Of a DNA stretch of 64,000 nt, positions 46,033 to 56,316 are shown piece after piece. Each line of letters opens with the position of its first letter. Position 1 is the stretch's first letter. Below the pieces are notes generated by a model, which worked only from the letters and a program-made list of their open reading frames with translations, ran no database searches and had not been told where the DNA came from. A program made the position numbers and the translations under genes. The DNA is from Metapseudomonas resinovorans DSM 21078 (lineage in GTDB: Bacteria; Pseudomonadota; Gammaproteobacteria; Pseudomonadales; Pseudomonadaceae), in assembly GCF_000423545.1 (NCBI RefSeq), contig NZ_KE384031.1, positions 133,843 through 197,842 on the forward strand, given 5' to 3'.

Positions 46033-46530
46033 ATGACTGACAGCTTCTCTTCCCGCACGCCCCAGCAAGCCCTCGCGGCTCTGCTCGAACGTTATGCCCC
46101 GCGCAGCCTGCTTCTGGTAGGCAACAGCCCCCTCCCTGCACTGGAAGCCTTTGCTGCCGCCCACCCGGACAGCCAGGTGATGCAGGTCCCCGCCGGCCCG
46201 TTGCCGCCGGAGCAGGCGGGGTGTCGTTTCGACCTTGCGCTGCTGGCGGACTGCCTGGAACACCTGCCCAAACGCACCGGCCTGCAACTGCTGGGTGGCA
46301 TTCGCAACCTGAATGCCAGCCGGGTAGCCGTGCTCGCGGACCTCAACGCCTGTGGCTGGCAGGACACCGACTTCTTCTCCCTGGCGCTGCAGGCCAGCGA
46401 ACGCTTCCGCCGCGACCAGCAGACCCTGACCCTTTTCACCTACGACCTGCGCGAGTACAAGCAGGTCCCCGACTGGCTGAACGCCAAGTTCTGGGCCAAC
46501 CCGGAAAACTTCGGCAAGTACTGGTGGTAA
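46033..46530 (+). CDS. Class I methyltransferase-like protein (DUF6231 type)
   Basis: The 165-residue protein reads like a reduced SAM-methyltransferase fold, with RSLLLVGNSPLPALEAFAAA and FDLALLADCLEHLPK near the usual motif positions. Glycine motif I is weak, so activity is uncertain. I chose the ATG at 46033; a longer reading would add 16 residues. It is followed 3 bases later by the ychJ-like gene, probably an operon. Confidence 0.65.
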   Translation: MTDSFSSRTPQQALAALLERYAPRSLLLVGNSPLPALEAFAAAHPDSQVMQVPAGPLPPEQAGCRFDLALLADCLEHLPKRTGLQLLGGIRNLNASRVAVLADLNACGWQDTDFFSLALQASERFRRDQQTLTLFTYDLREYKQVPDWLNAKFWANPENFGKYWW

Positions 46531-46533
46531 GCC

Positions 46534-47004
46534 ATGAGCACTGCGATCTGTCCCTGTGGTAGCGGCAACCTCCTCGATGTCTGCTGCGGCCGCCATCACG
46601 CCGGCCACCCCGCCGCCAGCGCCGAGGCACTGATGCGTTCTCGCTACAGCGCCTATGTGTTGGGGCTGGTGGACTACCTGGTGGAAACTACACTGCCCGC
46701 CCAGCGCGCGGACCTGAACGTCGATGCAATTCGCGCCTGGAGCCTTTCCAGTACCTGGCTCGGCCTGGAGGTGGAAGGCCATGAGCTCCTTGGCGGCCAG
46801 CCCGAGCACGCCTTCGTCACCTTCACCGCGCGCTGGCATGACCAGTCGGGTGAACACAGCCACCGTGAAAAGTCCGCCTTCGTCCAAACGGATGGCCGCT
46901 GGTACTTCCTCGACCCGACCGTCGTGGTCAAGGCAGGGCGAAACGACCCCTGTCCCTGCGGCAGTGGCCAGAAATTCAAGAAGTGCTGTTCGAGTTACTT
47001 CTGA
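46534..47004 (+). CDS. YchJ-family SEC-C zinc-binding protein
   Basis: The 156-residue protein has SEC-C-type zinc sites at both ends: an N-terminal [14 protein letters not shown] and a C-terminal [16 protein letters not shown]. The middle (about residues 25-130) is the NTF2-like UPF0225/YchJ domain. Its molecular role is unknown. It is cotranscribed with the preceding gene and convergent with the 47047-47610 gene across a shared terminator. Confidence 0.88.
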   Translation: MSTAICPCGSGNLLDVCCGRHHAGHPAASAEALMRSRYSAYVLGLVDYLVETTLPAQRADLNVDAIRAWSLSSTWLGLEVEGHELLGGQPEHAFVTFTARWHDQSGEHSHREKSAFVQTDGRWYFLDPTVVVKAGRNDPCPCGSGQKFKKCCSSYF

Positions 47005-47014
47005 ACCACCAACG

Positions 47015-47041
47015 AAGAGGCCCGCGAACTGCGGGCCTCTT
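47015..47041. terminator. Bidirectional terminator
   Basis: Arms AAGAGGCCCGC and GCGGGCCTCTT (11 bp) with a 5-base loop sit in the convergent gap between the ychJ-like gene and the next minus-strand gene. Confidence 0.8.
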
Positions 47042-47046
47042 GCACT

Positions 47047-47610
47047 CTATTTGCGCTCTTCCAGGCGCAGATGGGAGGTATCTGGCGGAGGGGCAGCCGG
47101 AGGCGACTTCTCCTGGCCCATATCGCTACCGACTGGCGCCAAGCTCAGGGCCGACAGGTCGAAACGCGGGGCCGTTGCCTGCGGCTTGGCGTCCTGCAGG
47201 TCCGCGCCGACCGGGGCGATACCAAAGTCCGGTGCATCCACTCCGACAAAGGCGGCCATGTACTCATCGCGCGGCGCCACCTTCAAACGGCCCGGCGCGG
47301 CGGACTGGACCCGGGAAACTGCCGGCGCGGACTGGACCTGGGGTTCGGGCGGCGGGGCCAGTTCGACTTCCTCGATTTCAGGCTCCATGAACACCACCTC
47401 GACCAGCGCGCCTGCGCGCTCCAGGGTCGAGCGGTATTTCTCTGCGGCGGCTTCATCCAGGTTGTTCTTCAGGACTACGCGCCGCCCGGAGAACAGCATG
47501 GCAATCCGCTGGGCATCCGCCTGGAACAATTTGGCGAGGTTGGCCTGCACCAGTTCCAGTCGAGCACCGGATACCAGCTTCCCGGAAAAGGCGATCTCGT
47601 AACGCCCCAT
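47047..47610 (-). CDS. Conserved hypothetical protein, Pro-rich C-terminus
   Basis: The 187-residue protein has an N-terminal part of about 90 residues that looks folded (YEIAFSGKLVSGARLELVQA, then KYRSTLERAGALVEVVF). The C-terminal half is disordered and rich in Pro, Ala and acidic residues. The N-terminal part resembles the helical segment found in Pseudomonas proteins annotated only as membrane or hypothetical, and I see no strong membrane helix. Function unknown. Confidence 0.6.
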   Translation of the reverse strand: MGRYEIAFSGKLVSGARLELVQANLAKLFQADAQRIAMLFSGRRVVLKNNLDEAAAEKYRSTLERAGALVEVVFMEPEIEEVELAPPPEPQVQSAPAVSRVQSAAPGRLKVAPRDEYMAAFVGVDAPDFGIAPVGADLQDAKPQATAPRFDLSALSLAPVGSDMGQEKSPPAAPPPDTSHLRLEERK

Positions 47611-47724
47611 TGGTCACACTCCTGTCCGAATTGCCCTGCAGTATGGCGCAGGTTTTTTTCGGCCCACAACAGGTTGCGGCCAAGCAGTTGCTTGTTACAC
47701 TGGAGCGTCACTTGGAGTATTGCA

Positions 47725-48225
47725 ATGTTTTCCCAGGCGCAAATGATAAGAATTCTCAGCCTATTGTTTTTCTTGGCCCTCCCTTTTTCGGGCCTCAGCG
47801 GATGTTCCACCTGGATCAGCGACAGCTTCCAGGACCCCGACGTGCGCCTGCTCAAGGTGGACGTGGTGCGTGCCAAGCTGCTGGAACAACAGTTCGTGCT
47901 GCGCTTTCGCATCGACAATCCCAACGATGTCAGCCTGCCAGTGCGCGGGCTCGTCTACACCGTTCACCTCAATGACGTGAAGCTCGCTTCAGGCGAATCC
48001 AGCACCTGGTTCACCGTGCCTGCCCATGGCAGCCAGACGTTCGATGTCCCGGTGCGCACCAACCTGTGGCGCCACATGAAGTACATCGTCAAGCTCCTGG
48101 AAAAACCCGACGAGCCCATCAAGTACCGCCTCCAGGGCGAAGTGAAGACCGGGTTGATGTTCGGCAAGAGCGTGCACCTCAGCCGCAATGGCGAGATAAT
48201 CCCCGGCAGTTTCATCCCGGAGTAG
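47725..48225 (+). CDS. LEA type 2 / WHy-domain lipoprotein
   Basis: The 166-residue exported protein has a signal peptide and lipobox (Leu-Ser-Gly-Cys, Cys27). It is followed by a WHy/LEA-2 domain ([20 protein letters not shown]). Such domains are linked to desiccation and stress protection. The ATG at 47725 gives a full signal. It is followed 7 bases later by a His-rich SEC-C gene, so the two may be cotranscribed. Confidence 0.8.
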   Translation: MFSQAQMIRILSLLFFLALPFSGLSGCSTWISDSFQDPDVRLLKVDVVRAKLLEQQFVLRFRIDNPNDVSLPVRGLVYTVHLNDVKLASGESSTWFTVPAHGSQTFDVPVRTNLWRHMKYIVKLLEKPDEPIKYRLQGEVKTGLMFGKSVHLSRNGEIIPGSFIPE

Positions 48226-48232
48226 AACTTTC

Positions 48233-48433
48233 ATGAGTCAAGAACCCCACGTCCATGGTCCGAACTGCAACCACGACCATGACCATGACCACGATCATCA
48301 GCACCACGTCCATGGCCCGCATTGCAACCACGGCCACCAGGAGCCGGTGCGCAACCCGCTGAAAGAAGTGGGCCGCAACGATCCCTGCCCCTGCGGCAGT
48401 CAAAAGAAATTCAAGAAGTGCCACGGCGCCTGA
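48233..48433 (+). CDS. Small His-rich SEC-C metal-binding protein
   Basis: The 66-residue protein begins with a His/Asp-rich metal-binding stretch ([18 protein letters not shown], then HCNHGHQ) and ends with a SEC-C motif ([18 protein letters not shown]). This suggests zinc or nickel binding, perhaps as a store or chaperone; the role is unproven. It lies 7 bases after the LEA-2 lipoprotein gene and ends at a strong terminator. Confidence 0.85.
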   Translation: MSQEPHVHGPNCNHDHDHDHDHQHHVHGPHCNHGHQEPVRNPLKEVGRNDPCPCGSQKKFKKCHGA

Positions 48434-48449
48434 CGCCCGCGCACTTTCC

Positions 48450-48472
48450 CAGGCCCGCCTAGTGCGGGCCTG
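48450..48472 (+). terminator. Terminator after the His-rich SEC-C gene
   Basis: Arms CAGGCCCGC and GCGGGCCTG with a 5-base loop are followed by TTCGTTT. Confidence 0.7.
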
Positions 48473-48513
48473 TTCGTTTCAGGACCGAGCAAATACCCCT
48501 TGGAGACTTCCAG

Positions 48514-49164
48514 ATGATCGACCTGTACTACTGGACCACCCCCAACGGCCACAAGATCAGCCTGTTCCTCGAAGAAACCGGCCTGCCCTACCGCGTCCAC
48601 CCGATCAACATCGGCAAGGACGAGCAGTTCCAGCCGCACTTCCTGAAAATCTCGCCGAACAATCGCATCCCCGCCATCGTCGACCACGAGCCGGCGGACG
48701 GTGGTGAGCCGCTGTCGCTGTTCGAGTCCGGCGCCATCCTGCTCTACCTGGCCGAGAAGACCGGCCGCTTCATCCCCGAGGACCTGCGCAGCCGCCAGGA
48801 ATGCCTGCAGTGGCTGTTCTGGCAAATGGGCGGACTTGGCCCGATGGCCGGGCAGAACCACCACTTCAACCGCTTCGCTCCGGAGAAGCTGCCTTACGCC
48901 ATCCAGCGCTACGTGAAAGAGACCGCGCGCCTCTACGGCGTACTCGACAAGCGCCTGGCAGACCGCAGCTATGTTGCCGGCAGCGAATACAGCATCGCCG
49001 ACATGGCCATCTACCCCTGGATCGACCGCCACCCGTGGCAGGAGCAGAACCTGGACGAGTTCCCCAACCTCAAGCGCTGGTACCTGGACATCCAGGCCCG
49101 TCCGGCTACTGTTCGCGCCTACGCGCTGGTGGAACAGGTGAATCCGGCTGCCGTGAAAAAGTAG
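48514..49164 (+). CDS. Glutathione S-transferase, YfcG/Nu-like
   Basis: The 216-residue GST has a thioredoxin-like N-terminal domain (DLYYWTTPNGHKISLFLEET; NNRIPAIVDH) and an all-helical C-terminal domain. The early Thr-Pro-Asn is typical of Nu-class YfcG, which acts as a disulfide-bond reductase with glutathione. It lies upstream of quiP, the same neighbourhood I recall in P. aeruginosa. Confidence 0.88.
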   Translation: MIDLYYWTTPNGHKISLFLEETGLPYRVHPINIGKDEQFQPHFLKISPNNRIPAIVDHEPADGGEPLSLFESGAILLYLAEKTGRFIPEDLRSRQECLQWLFWQMGGLGPMAGQNHHFNRFAPEKLPYAIQRYVKETARLYGVLDKRLADRSYVAGSEYSIADMAIYPWIDRHPWQEQNLDEFPNLKRWYLDIQARPATVRAYALVEQVNPAAVKK

Positions 49165-49246
49165 GCTGGACGGCGCTTGCACGGCGCGGGGCGGCTCACT
49201 AACGTAGCGCGTTTGATCAGATGCCCCTCTCAGGAGAGCCCGTTCC

Positions 49247-51787
49247 ATGGCTTTGCCAGCCTTCAAGCGCTTCCTTCCCCGGTTCTGCGTTGCCGCCGCC
49301 GCTGGCGCCATGATCGGCCTCAGCGGCTGCCAATCCTGGCTGGACAATCGCTACTCCAGCAGCCTGCCGCCCACCTCCGGTTTCCAACCGGTCAAGGGCC
49401 TGGCTCAGAGCGTCTCGATCCGCCGCAACCCGCTGGGCATGCCGCTGATCGAAACCACCACCTTCCACGACGCCCTGTTCACCCTTGGCTACGTCCACGC
49501 CTCCGACCGCCTCAGCCAGATGGTCGGCCTGCGTCTGATGGCCGAGGGCCGCCTGGCCGAAATGGCCGGCCCCGGTGTGCTGGAAATCGACCGTTTCATG
49601 CGCGCGGTGAACCTGCGCAAGAGCGCCGACATCCTTTACAAGAACGCCTCGCCGCGCCTGAAGGAGTTCTTCGCAGTCTACGCCCGCGGTGTCAACGCCT
49701 ACCTGTACCGCTACCGCGACAAACTGCCGATGGACCTGGCCGAGTCCGGCTACAAGCCGGCGTACTGGAAGCCGGAAGACTCGGTGCTGGTGTTCAGCCT
49801 GCTGAACTTCGGCCTGGCGGTGAACCTGCAGGAAGAAATCGCCTCCCTGGTCATGGCGCAGAAGGTCGGCGCCGACAAGCTGGCCTGGCTGACCCCAATC
49901 TACCCGGATGAGCCGCTGCCCTTCGAAGAAGCCGAGAAGCTCAAGGGCCTGCAGCTCGGTGGCCAGATTCCCGGCCTGACCGCGTTGAACGACGCCGCCG
50001 GCCAGATCGCTGCGCTGAACATGCTCGGCGTCGCGGCCTCCAATAACTGGGCCATCGCACCGCAGAAGAGTCGAACCGGCCGCAGCATCCTGGCCAACGA
50101 CACCCACCTGCCGCTGTCCATGCCCTCGGTGTGGAACTTCGTGCAGATCCGCTCGCCGAAATTCCAGGCAGCGGGCGTTTCCATTGCCGGCGTGCCGGCC
50201 GTAGTCGCCGGCTACAACGGCAAACTGGCCTGGGGCATGACCATGGTCATGGGCGACAACCAGGACCTGTTCCTGGAAAAGATCAAGCGCGAGGGCAGCC
50301 GTCTCTATTACCAGGCCAACGGCAAATGGATACCTGCCAGCGAGCGCAGGGAAACCTTCTTCATCAAGGGCGAGCGCCCAGTGCGTGAGGTGATCTACGA
50401 AACCCGCCACGGCCCGCTGCTGAACTCCGTCCTGGGGCAGCGCAAGCACCCGTTGCAGCCACTGGAGATCAAGAGCGGCTACGGCATCGCCCTGCAGACC
50501 AGCCAGTTCGAGGCCGACCAGTCCCTGGACGCCTTCTTCGCCCTGTCGCGCGCACAATCGGTGGAAGCAGCCCATGAAGCGACCCGGAACATCCGCGCCG
50601 GGGCCCTGAATATCCTCTATGCCGACGCCCAGCACATCGCCTGGCAGGTCACCGGCCGCTATCCGAACCGCCGCGAAGGCCGCGGATTGCTGCCCTCCCC
50701 CGGCTGGGATGGCCGCTACGATTGGGACGGCTACGCCGACCCCATGCTCCACCCCTACGACCAGGACCCGGCCCAGGGCTGGCTCGGCACCGCCAACCAC
50801 CGCACCGTACAGGGCGGCTACGGTGTGCAGCTGTCCAACTCCTGGTACTACCCGGAGCGCGCCGAGCGCATTGCCGAACTCGCCGGCAGTGGCAAGCACG
50901 ACTGGCAGAGCATGATCGCCATGCAGTACGACCAGACCAGCCCCTTCCCGGCCAAGCTCAAGACCATGCTGCAGGAGCCGGGCATGGCCCAGCCGCTCAA
51001 GCAGGCCATCAACGCCCTGCCGGCCGCCGACCGCGCCAAGGCCCAGGAAGGACTCGACCGCCTGCTGGCCTTCGACGGCCGTCTCAGCCCCACGTCGGCC
51101 GACGCCGCCTACTACGGCGCCTTCCTCCACGAAAGCGCGCGGCAGATCTTCCTCGACGAACTCGGCCCGGAAACCAGCCCGGCCTGGCGCGCCCTGGTGC
51201 AGACCGCCGACCTCTCCTACTCGGCCCAGGCCGACCACCTGCTGGGCCGCGTCGACAGCCCGTTCTGGGACGACGTCAGCACCCCGCAGACGGAAGACAA
51301 ACCGGCCATCCTCGCGCGCAGCCTGGCTGCCGCCGTCAGCTACGCCGAAAGCCGACTGGGCGCAGACCGCAAGGCCTGGCAATGGGGCAAGCTGCACACC
51401 TATGAATGGGTGACCGAGAGCACCCAACTGGCGCCGCACATGAGCGCCAGCCAGCGCACCGGCCTGAATGCCCTGAAGGGCTATCTGGATCGCGGCCCCT
51501 ACCCGGCCGGCGGCGACCACAGCACCCTCAACGTCTCGGCCTACCACTGGGGGCAGGACTTCAACACCTGGCTCATCCCGGCCATGCGCATCATCGTCGA
51601 CTTCGGCCAGCCCGAACCCATGCTCGGCATGAACAGCTCAGGCCAGTCCGGCAACCCGGCCAGCCCGCACTACGCCGACGGCATTGATGCCTGGCTCAAG
51701 GCGCGCTACATGAAGTTCCCCTTCCAGCCGCAGAACCTCGATGCCGTCTACGGCACCAAACGCCTGATGCTGACCCCGCAAAAATGA
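49247..51787 (+). CDS. quiP: Acyl-homoserine-lactone acylase QuiP
   Basis: The 846-residue Ntn-hydrolase of the penicillin-acylase family matches P. aeruginosa QuiP along its length. It cleaves the amide bond of long-chain AHL signals, quenching quorum sensing. The N-terminus is a lipobox (Leu-Ser-Gly-Cys, Cys28). The precursor is cut before the nucleophile, probably Ser265 ([12 protein letters not shown]). Other signatures are [20 protein letters not shown] and the C-terminal [16 protein letters not shown]. It stands alone and ends at a terminator. Confidence 0.92.
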   Translation: MALPAFKRFLPRFCVAAAAGAMIGLSGCQSWLDNRYSSSLPPTSGFQPVKGLAQSVSIRRNPLGMPLIETTTFHDALFTLGYVHASDRLSQMVGLRLMAEGRLAEMAGPGVLEIDRFMRAVNLRKSADILYKNASPRLKEFFAVYARGVNAYLYRYRDKLPMDLAESGYKPAYWKPEDSVLVFSLLNFGLAVNLQEEIASLVMAQKVGADKLAWLTPIYPDEPLPFEEAEKLKGLQLGGQIPGLTALNDAAGQIAALNMLGVAASNNWAIAPQKSRTGRSILANDTHLPLSMPSVWNFVQIRSPKFQAAGVSIAGVPAVVAGYNGKLAWGMTMVMGDNQDLFLEKIKREGSRLYYQANGKWIPASERRETFFIKGERPVREVIYETRHGPLLNSVLGQRKHPLQPLEIKSGYGIALQTSQFEADQSLDAFFALSRAQSVEAAHEATRNIRAGALNILYADAQHIAWQVTGRYPNRREGRGLLPSPGWDGRYDWDGYADPMLHPYDQDPAQGWLGTANHRTVQGGYGVQLSNSWYYPERAERIAELAGSGKHDWQSMIAMQYDQTSPFPAKLKTMLQEPGMAQPLKQAINALPAADRAKAQEGLDRLLAFDGRLSPTSADAAYYGAFLHESARQIFLDELGPETSPAWRALVQTADLSYSAQADHLLGRVDSPFWDDVSTPQTEDKPAILARSLAAAVSYAESRLGADRKAWQWGKLHTYEWVTESTQLAPHMSASQRTGLNALKGYLDRGPYPAGGDHSTLNVSAYHWGQDFNTWLIPAMRIIVDFGQPEPMLGMNSSGQSGNPASPHYADGIDAWLKARYMKFPFQPQNLDAVYGTKRLMLTPQK

Positions 51788-52109
51788 TCGGGCGCTGGCG
51801 GAACTTCCCACCGCCCAGTCGCTCTGATCCAGTGGACTTACTCCATAGATCACATTTCAAGGCGCCCCCGGGCGCCTTTTCTTTTGCCTGCCGCCGGCAG
51901 GGAGCCGCTTTTCCTGTGGAGGCGAATTCGTTTGCCAAGGGATGCACCGCATCCCCCTTCGATGCCGCTGGCCGGAACTGCATTCCGGTTGGCGAATGAA
52001 TTGGCCCCTACAAGGCTTGGCCGATTCCAGCCGTCTTGCACATCGCCGGGACCTTGCCGCATCCTGCGCCCTGCCCCTTTCCGGCTGCCCGGAGCTTCGA
52101 GACCCGACC
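51788..52109. other. Gap between quiP and pncB with REP-like pair
   Basis: This 322-base gap holds the quiP terminator and, at about 51915-52016, a diverged inverted pair of the GCGAATTCATTCGCC class (GGCGAATTCGTTTGCC ... GGCGAATGAATTGGCC). It also separates two gene blocks that I recall as far apart in PAO1. No further gene is visible. Confidence 0.6.
51859..51880 (+). terminator. quiP terminator
   Basis: Arms AAGGCGCC and GGCGCCTT with a 4-base loop are followed by TTCTTTTG. Confidence 0.75.
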
Positions 52110-53315
52110 ATGGCTGACAGCGCCTTTTCCGGCCGCATCGTTCAGAACCTGCTGGACACCGACTTCTACAAGCTGACGATGATGCAGGCGGTGCTGCACA
52201 ACTACCCCAACGCGGAAGTCGAGTGGGAGTTCCGTTGCCGCAACGATGAAGACCTGACGCCCCACCTGGCGGAAATTCGCTACCAGATCGAGCAGCTGGC
52301 GGACATCTCCATCACCCCGGACCAGTTGAACTTCCTCGAACGCATTCCCTTCATCAAGCCGGATTTCACCCGTTTCCTCAGCCTCTTTCGCTTCAACCTG
52401 CGCTACCTGCAACTGGGCATCGAGGACGGACAGCTCTGCGTGCGCCTGCGCGGCCCGTGGCTGCACGTGATCCTCTTCGAGATCCCGCTACTGGCGATCA
52501 TCAGCGAGGTGCGCAACCGCTACCGTTATCGAGATGTCCGGCTGGTCCAGGCCCGCGAGCAGCTCTACCGCAAGCTCGACTGGCTCAAGGCCAACGCCAC
52601 CGACGACGAACTGGAAGGCTTCCAACTGGCCGATTTCGGCACTCGCCGGCGCTTCTCCTACCGGGTCCAGGAGGAAGTGGTGCACATCCTCAAGCGTGAC
52701 TTTCCCGGGCGTTTCGTCGGCACCAGCAACGTGCACCTGGCTCGCGAGTACGACCTCAAGCCCATCGGTACCATGGCCCACGAATGGTTGATGGCCCACC
52801 AGCAACTCGGCCCGCGCCTGATCGACAGCCAGATCGCCGCCCTCGACTGCTGGGTGCGCGAATACCGAGGCCTGCTTGGCATCGCCCTGACCGATTGCAT
52901 CAACATGCAGGCCTTCCTCACCGACTTCGACCTGTACTTCGCCAAGCTTTTCGATGGCCTGCGCCACGACTCCGGCGATCCGTTGGAGTGGGCGGAAAAA
53001 GCGATTCGGCATTACGAGAAGCTCGGCATAGACCCGCTGACCAAGACCCTCGTATTCTCCGACGGCCTCGACCTGCCGAGAGCGCTGGCGCTCTACCGTG
53101 CCCTGCGCGGGCGGATTCACGTCAGCTTCGGCATCGGTACCAACCTGACCTGCGACATCCCCGGCGTCGAGCCCATGAACATCGTGATCAAGATGACCGG
53201 CTGCAACGGCCAGCCGGTGGCGAAGATTTCTGATGCGCAGGGCAAGACCCAATGCCGTGACGAGAACTTCGTCACCTACCTGAAACACGTTTTCCGCGTC
53301 ACCGACGCCCAGTAA
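52110..53315 (+). CDS. pncB: Nicotinate phosphoribosyltransferase
   Basis: The 401-residue enzyme makes nicotinate mononucleotide from nicotinate and PRPP in NAD salvage. Family features are [17 protein letters not shown] at the start, [20 protein letters not shown], and [12 protein letters not shown] chose the ATG at 52110 from the family N-terminus; an upstream in-frame reading crosses REP-like sequence. It is followed after 11 bases by nadE, forming an NAD-synthesis pair. Confidence 0.95.
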   Translation: MADSAFSGRIVQNLLDTDFYKLTMMQAVLHNYPNAEVEWEFRCRNDEDLTPHLAEIRYQIEQLADISITPDQLNFLERIPFIKPDFTRFLSLFRFNLRYLQLGIEDGQLCVRLRGPWLHVILFEIPLLAIISEVRNRYRYRDVRLVQAREQLYRKLDWLKANATDDELEGFQLADFGTRRRFSYRVQEEVVHILKRDFPGRFVGTSNVHLAREYDLKPIGTMAHEWLMAHQQLGPRLIDSQIAALDCWVREYRGLLGIALTDCINMQAFLTDFDLYFAKLFDGLRHDSGDPLEWAEKAIRHYEKLGIDPLTKTLVFSDGLDLPRALALYRALRGRIHVSFGIGTNLTCDIPGVEPMNIVIKMTGCNGQPVAKISDAQGKTQCRDENFVTYLKHVFRVTDAQ

Positions 53316-53326
53316 GGACTCCGCAC

Positions 53327-54157
53327 ATGAGCAGCAACCGCCAGCAAGAAATCGCCAAAGCCCTGGACGTTGTTCCGCCCTTCGCCAACGAAGCCGCCCT
53401 GGTGGCCGAAATCGAACGCCGCAAGGCCTTCATCAAGAACTGCCTGCGCACGTCCGGCCTCAAGGTCCTGGTGCTGGGCATCAGCGGCGGCGTCGACTCC
53501 ACCACCGCTGGGCGCCTGGCCCAGCTAAGCGTCGAGGAACTGCGCGCCGAAACCGGCGATGCAGGCTACCGCTTCATCGCCGTGCGCCTGCCCTACAACG
53601 TCCAGCACGACGAGTCGGACGCCCAGGTAGCGATGAACTTCATCCGCGCCGATGAAGAAGAGACCGTCAACATCGCCGACAGCGTGATCGGCCTGGCCGA
53701 ACAGGTCACGCACCTGAACCACCTCACCGATGCCCGCCGCGACTTCGTCACCGGCAACATCAAGGCGCGCATCCGCATGGTCGCCCAGTTCGCCATCGCT
53801 AACGCCAACAACGGCCTGGTGATCGGTACCGACCACGCCGCCGAGGCCGTGATGGGCTTCTTCACCAAGTTCGGCGACGGTGCCTGCGACCTCGCTCCGC
53901 TCTCCGGCCTGGTGAAGAACCAGGTGCGCAGCATCGCCGATTACCTCGGCGCGCCGGACTCCCTGGTACACAAGGTGCCCACCGCCGACCTGGAAGAACT
54001 GCGTCCTGGCAAGCCGGACGAAGAGGCCCATGGCGTGACTTACGAGGAAATCGACGCCTTCCTCCACGGCCAGGAAGTCAGCCCCGAGGCGTACGCCACC
54101 ATCGTCCGCACCTACGACAACACCCAGCACAAGCGCATCCTGCCGCTGGTGCCCTGA
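53327..54157 (+). CDS. nadE: NH3-dependent NAD synthetase
   Basis: The 276-residue ATP pyrophosphatase-type enzyme amidates nicotinate adenine dinucleotide to NAD. The P-loop is [11 protein letters not shown]; the downstream [19 protein letters not shown] loop is typical. It has no glutaminase domain, so ammonia is the donor. The start at 53327 follows AAGGACT. It forms an operon with pncB. Confidence 0.96.
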   Translation: MSSNRQQEIAKALDVVPPFANEAALVAEIERRKAFIKNCLRTSGLKVLVLGISGGVDSTTAGRLAQLSVEELRAETGDAGYRFIAVRLPYNVQHDESDAQVAMNFIRADEEETVNIADSVIGLAEQVTHLNHLTDARRDFVTGNIKARIRMVAQFAIANANNGLVIGTDHAAEAVMGFFTKFGDGACDLAPLSGLVKNQVRSIADYLGAPDSLVHKVPTADLEELRPGKPDEEAHGVTYEEIDAFLHGQEVSPEAYATIVRTYDNTQHKRILPLVP

Positions 54158-54205
54158 TGCGGCGAAGGGTGGCTCGCGCCTGATGCTCTTCGCTTACCTT
54201 TAGAA

Positions 54206-54228
54206 GGGGCAGGCCGAAGGCCTGCCCC
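54206..54228 (+). terminator. Stem-loop after nadE
   Basis: Ten-base arms GGGGCAGGCC and GGCCTGCCCC with a GAA loop lie about 50 bases after nadE. No T run follows, so it is a weak terminator or mRNA-stabilising structure. Confidence 0.5.
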
Positions 54229-54375
54229 GTCAGAGTGCGCGGTGATGGGCAGGGACACGTTGGGTTTCGTTCCTCTACGCAACCTACGAAACCGGGCCTG
54301 AGATCAGGCTCAGCTCGCGCATCTCCCCCTGAGTGGAAGTGCAGCCAGCGCAGTTGAACGTCTATCGCAGGCACT

Positions 54376-54399
54376 AAAAAGCCGGGCATTGCCCGGCTT
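54376..54399 (-). terminator. dcd terminator
   Basis: The stem GCCGGGC-ATT-GCCCGGC with AAAAA on its left side reads as a terminator with a U run on the minus strand, just after dcd. Confidence 0.75.
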
Positions 54400-54417
54400 C
54401 TTCGTTGCGGATCGGCC

Positions 54418-54984
54418 TCAAGCCTTGGGCAGGGTTACCCCGGTCTGGCCCTGGTACTTGCCGCCACGGTCCCTGTAGGACACTTCACAGGCTTCGTCCG
54501 ACTGCAGGAAGAGCATCTGCGCCACGCCTTCGTGGGCATAGATCTTCGCCGGCAGGTTGGTGGTGTTGGAGAACTCCAGGGTCACGTGGCCTTCCCACTC
54601 GGGCTCCAGCGGGGTCACGTTGACGATGATGCCGCAACGGGCATAGGTGCTCTTGCCCAGGCAGATGGTCAGCACATCGCGGGGAATGCGGAAGTACTCG
54701 ACCGTGCGCGCCAGGGCGAAGGAGTTCGGCGGGATGATGCAGACGTCGCTGTTGATGTCCACGAAGCTCTTCTCATCGAAGTTCTTCGGGTCCACCACGG
54801 CGGAATGGATGTTGGTGAACACCTTGAATTCCGCGGCGCAGCGCACGTCGTAGCCGTAGCTGGAAACGCCGTAGGAAATCACCCGGCTATCGTCCGCGCC
54901 GCGCACCTGGCGCTCGACGAACGGCTCGATCATGCCGTGCTCCAGCGCCATGCGGCGAATCCACTTATCCGATTTGATGGTCAT
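54418..54984 (-). CDS. dcd: dCTP deaminase
   Basis: The 188-residue trimeric enzyme converts dCTP to dUTP for thymidylate synthesis. Conserved elements are [34 protein letters not shown] and [12 protein letters not shown]. Length matches E. coli Dcd. It is convergent with nadE and lies next to the mrp/apbC gene on the same strand. Confidence 0.96.
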   Translation of the reverse strand: MTIKSDKWIRRMALEHGMIEPFVERQVRGADDSRVISYGVSSYGYDVRCAAEFKVFTNIHSAVVDPKNFDEKSFVDINSDVCIIPPNSFALARTVEYFRIPRDVLTICLGKSTYARCGIIVNVTPLEPEWEGHVTLEFSNTTNLPAKIYAHEGVAQMLFLQSDEACEVSYRDRGGKYQGQTGVTLPKA

Positions 54985-55075
54985 GGCGGGCGTCCTGTCA
55001 GGGGCTGAAAAATTGACCGCGAATCTTACAGTCCGGCGCTGGCCTGGGCAAAGGCCCCGCCGGATGGCCGGAACG

Positions 55076-56170
55076 TCAGTCGTCGCTGATCGTAATGTTC
55101 GGCATGGCGGTGGCCGCCTGGTCGGACAGCGCGATGCGCGCCCCGACGCAGCGGGCCATCTGCTGGTAGATCATGGCGATCTGGCTTTCCGGGTCGGCGA
55201 TGGTGGTGGGCTTGCCGCCATCGGACTGCATGCGGATGGCGATGGACAGCGGCAGTGACGCCAGCAGTTCCACGCCGTACTGCGCGGCCAGTTTCTCGCC
55301 GCCGCCCTCGCCGAACAGGTGCTCGGCGTGACCGCAGTTGGAGCAGATGTGCACGGCCATGTTCTCCACCACGCCCAGTACCGGGATGTTCACCTTGCGG
55401 AACATCTCCACGCCCTTCTTGGCGTCCAGCAGGGCCAGGTCCTGCGGGGTGGTGACGATCACGCTGCCGGCCACCGGCACCTTCTGCGCCAGGGTCAACT
55501 GGATGTCGCCAGTGCCCGGCGGCATATCCACCACCAGGTAGTCGAGGTCTTCCCAGGCGGTCTGGGTGATCAGCTGGATCAGTGCGCCGGAAACCATCGG
55601 GCCGCGCCACACCACCGGGGTGCTGTCGTCGGTGAGGAACGCCATGGACATCACCTGCACGCCATGGGCCTCAATGGGCACGAAGAACTTCTGGTCACGC
55701 ACCTTCGGCCGGGTGCCTTCGGGGATGCCGAACATGATGCCCTGGCTGGGGCCGTAGATATCGGCATCGAGGATGCCCACCCGCGCGCCTTCGCGGGCCA
55801 GCGCCAGGGCCAGGTTGGCGGCGGTGGTGGACTTGCCCACGCCGCCCTTGCCGGAGGCCACGGCGATGATGTTCTTCACGTTGGCCAGGGCCGGCACCTG
55901 CTCCTGCGCCTTGTGCGCCTCGATCACGCAATCCACCTGCACGTCCGCGCTGTCCACGCCGTCCAGGTTCTCCAGGGCCATCTTCAGCATCTGCGCCCAG
56001 CCGGACTTGAACAGCCCGGCGGCGTAACCCAGCTCCAGGCGCACACGGACCTTGCCGCCCTGGATATCGATTTCGCGCAGGCAACCGGCGCTGACCGGGT
56101 CCTGGTCGAGGTGGGGATCGGTGAACTGGCGCAGGGTCGCTTCGACTTGGGCGCGGGAAACGGTGCTCAT
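55076..56170 (-). CDS. apbC: Iron-sulfur cluster carrier Mrp/ApbC
   Basis: The 364-residue P-loop ATPase has a DUF59/MIP18-like N-terminal domain (residues about 5-85) and a deviant Walker A ([11 protein letters not shown], starting near residue 104). A C-terminal Cys-x-x-Cys (CSNCGH) binds the cluster. It transfers 4Fe-4S clusters to target enzymes. It is divergent from metG across about 146 bases. Confidence 0.94.
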   Translation of the reverse strand: MSTVSRAQVEATLRQFTDPHLDQDPVSAGCLREIDIQGGKVRVRLELGYAAGLFKSGWAQMLKMALENLDGVDSADVQVDCVIEAHKAQEQVPALANVKNIIAVASGKGGVGKSTTAANLALALAREGARVGILDADIYGPSQGIMFGIPEGTRPKVRDQKFFVPIEAHGVQVMSMAFLTDDSTPVVWRGPMVSGALIQLITQTAWEDLDYLVVDMPPGTGDIQLTLAQKVPVAGSVIVTTPQDLALLDAKKGVEMFRKVNIPVLGVVENMAVHICSNCGHAEHLFGEGGGEKLAAQYGVELLASLPLSIAIRMQSDGGKPTTIADPESQIAMIYQQMARCVGARIALSDQAATAMPNITISDD

Positions 56171-56316
56171 GGCAGGACTCCAAATAAAGACCGAGCAAAT
56201 CAGGCGGCTATCCTACCCGACCACCCGCCCGCTTGGTCCTCCAGGCGTGAAAAAATCGCGCCGGGCCTATATAGTTGCCGACTTCCCTTTTGTTTCGTAT
56301 CCGGTAGCCGAGCACC

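Noticed and set aside
49217..51547. A minus-strand open frame of 776 codons opposite quiP
   Set aside because: Antisense shadow; the plus strand matches QuiP throughout.
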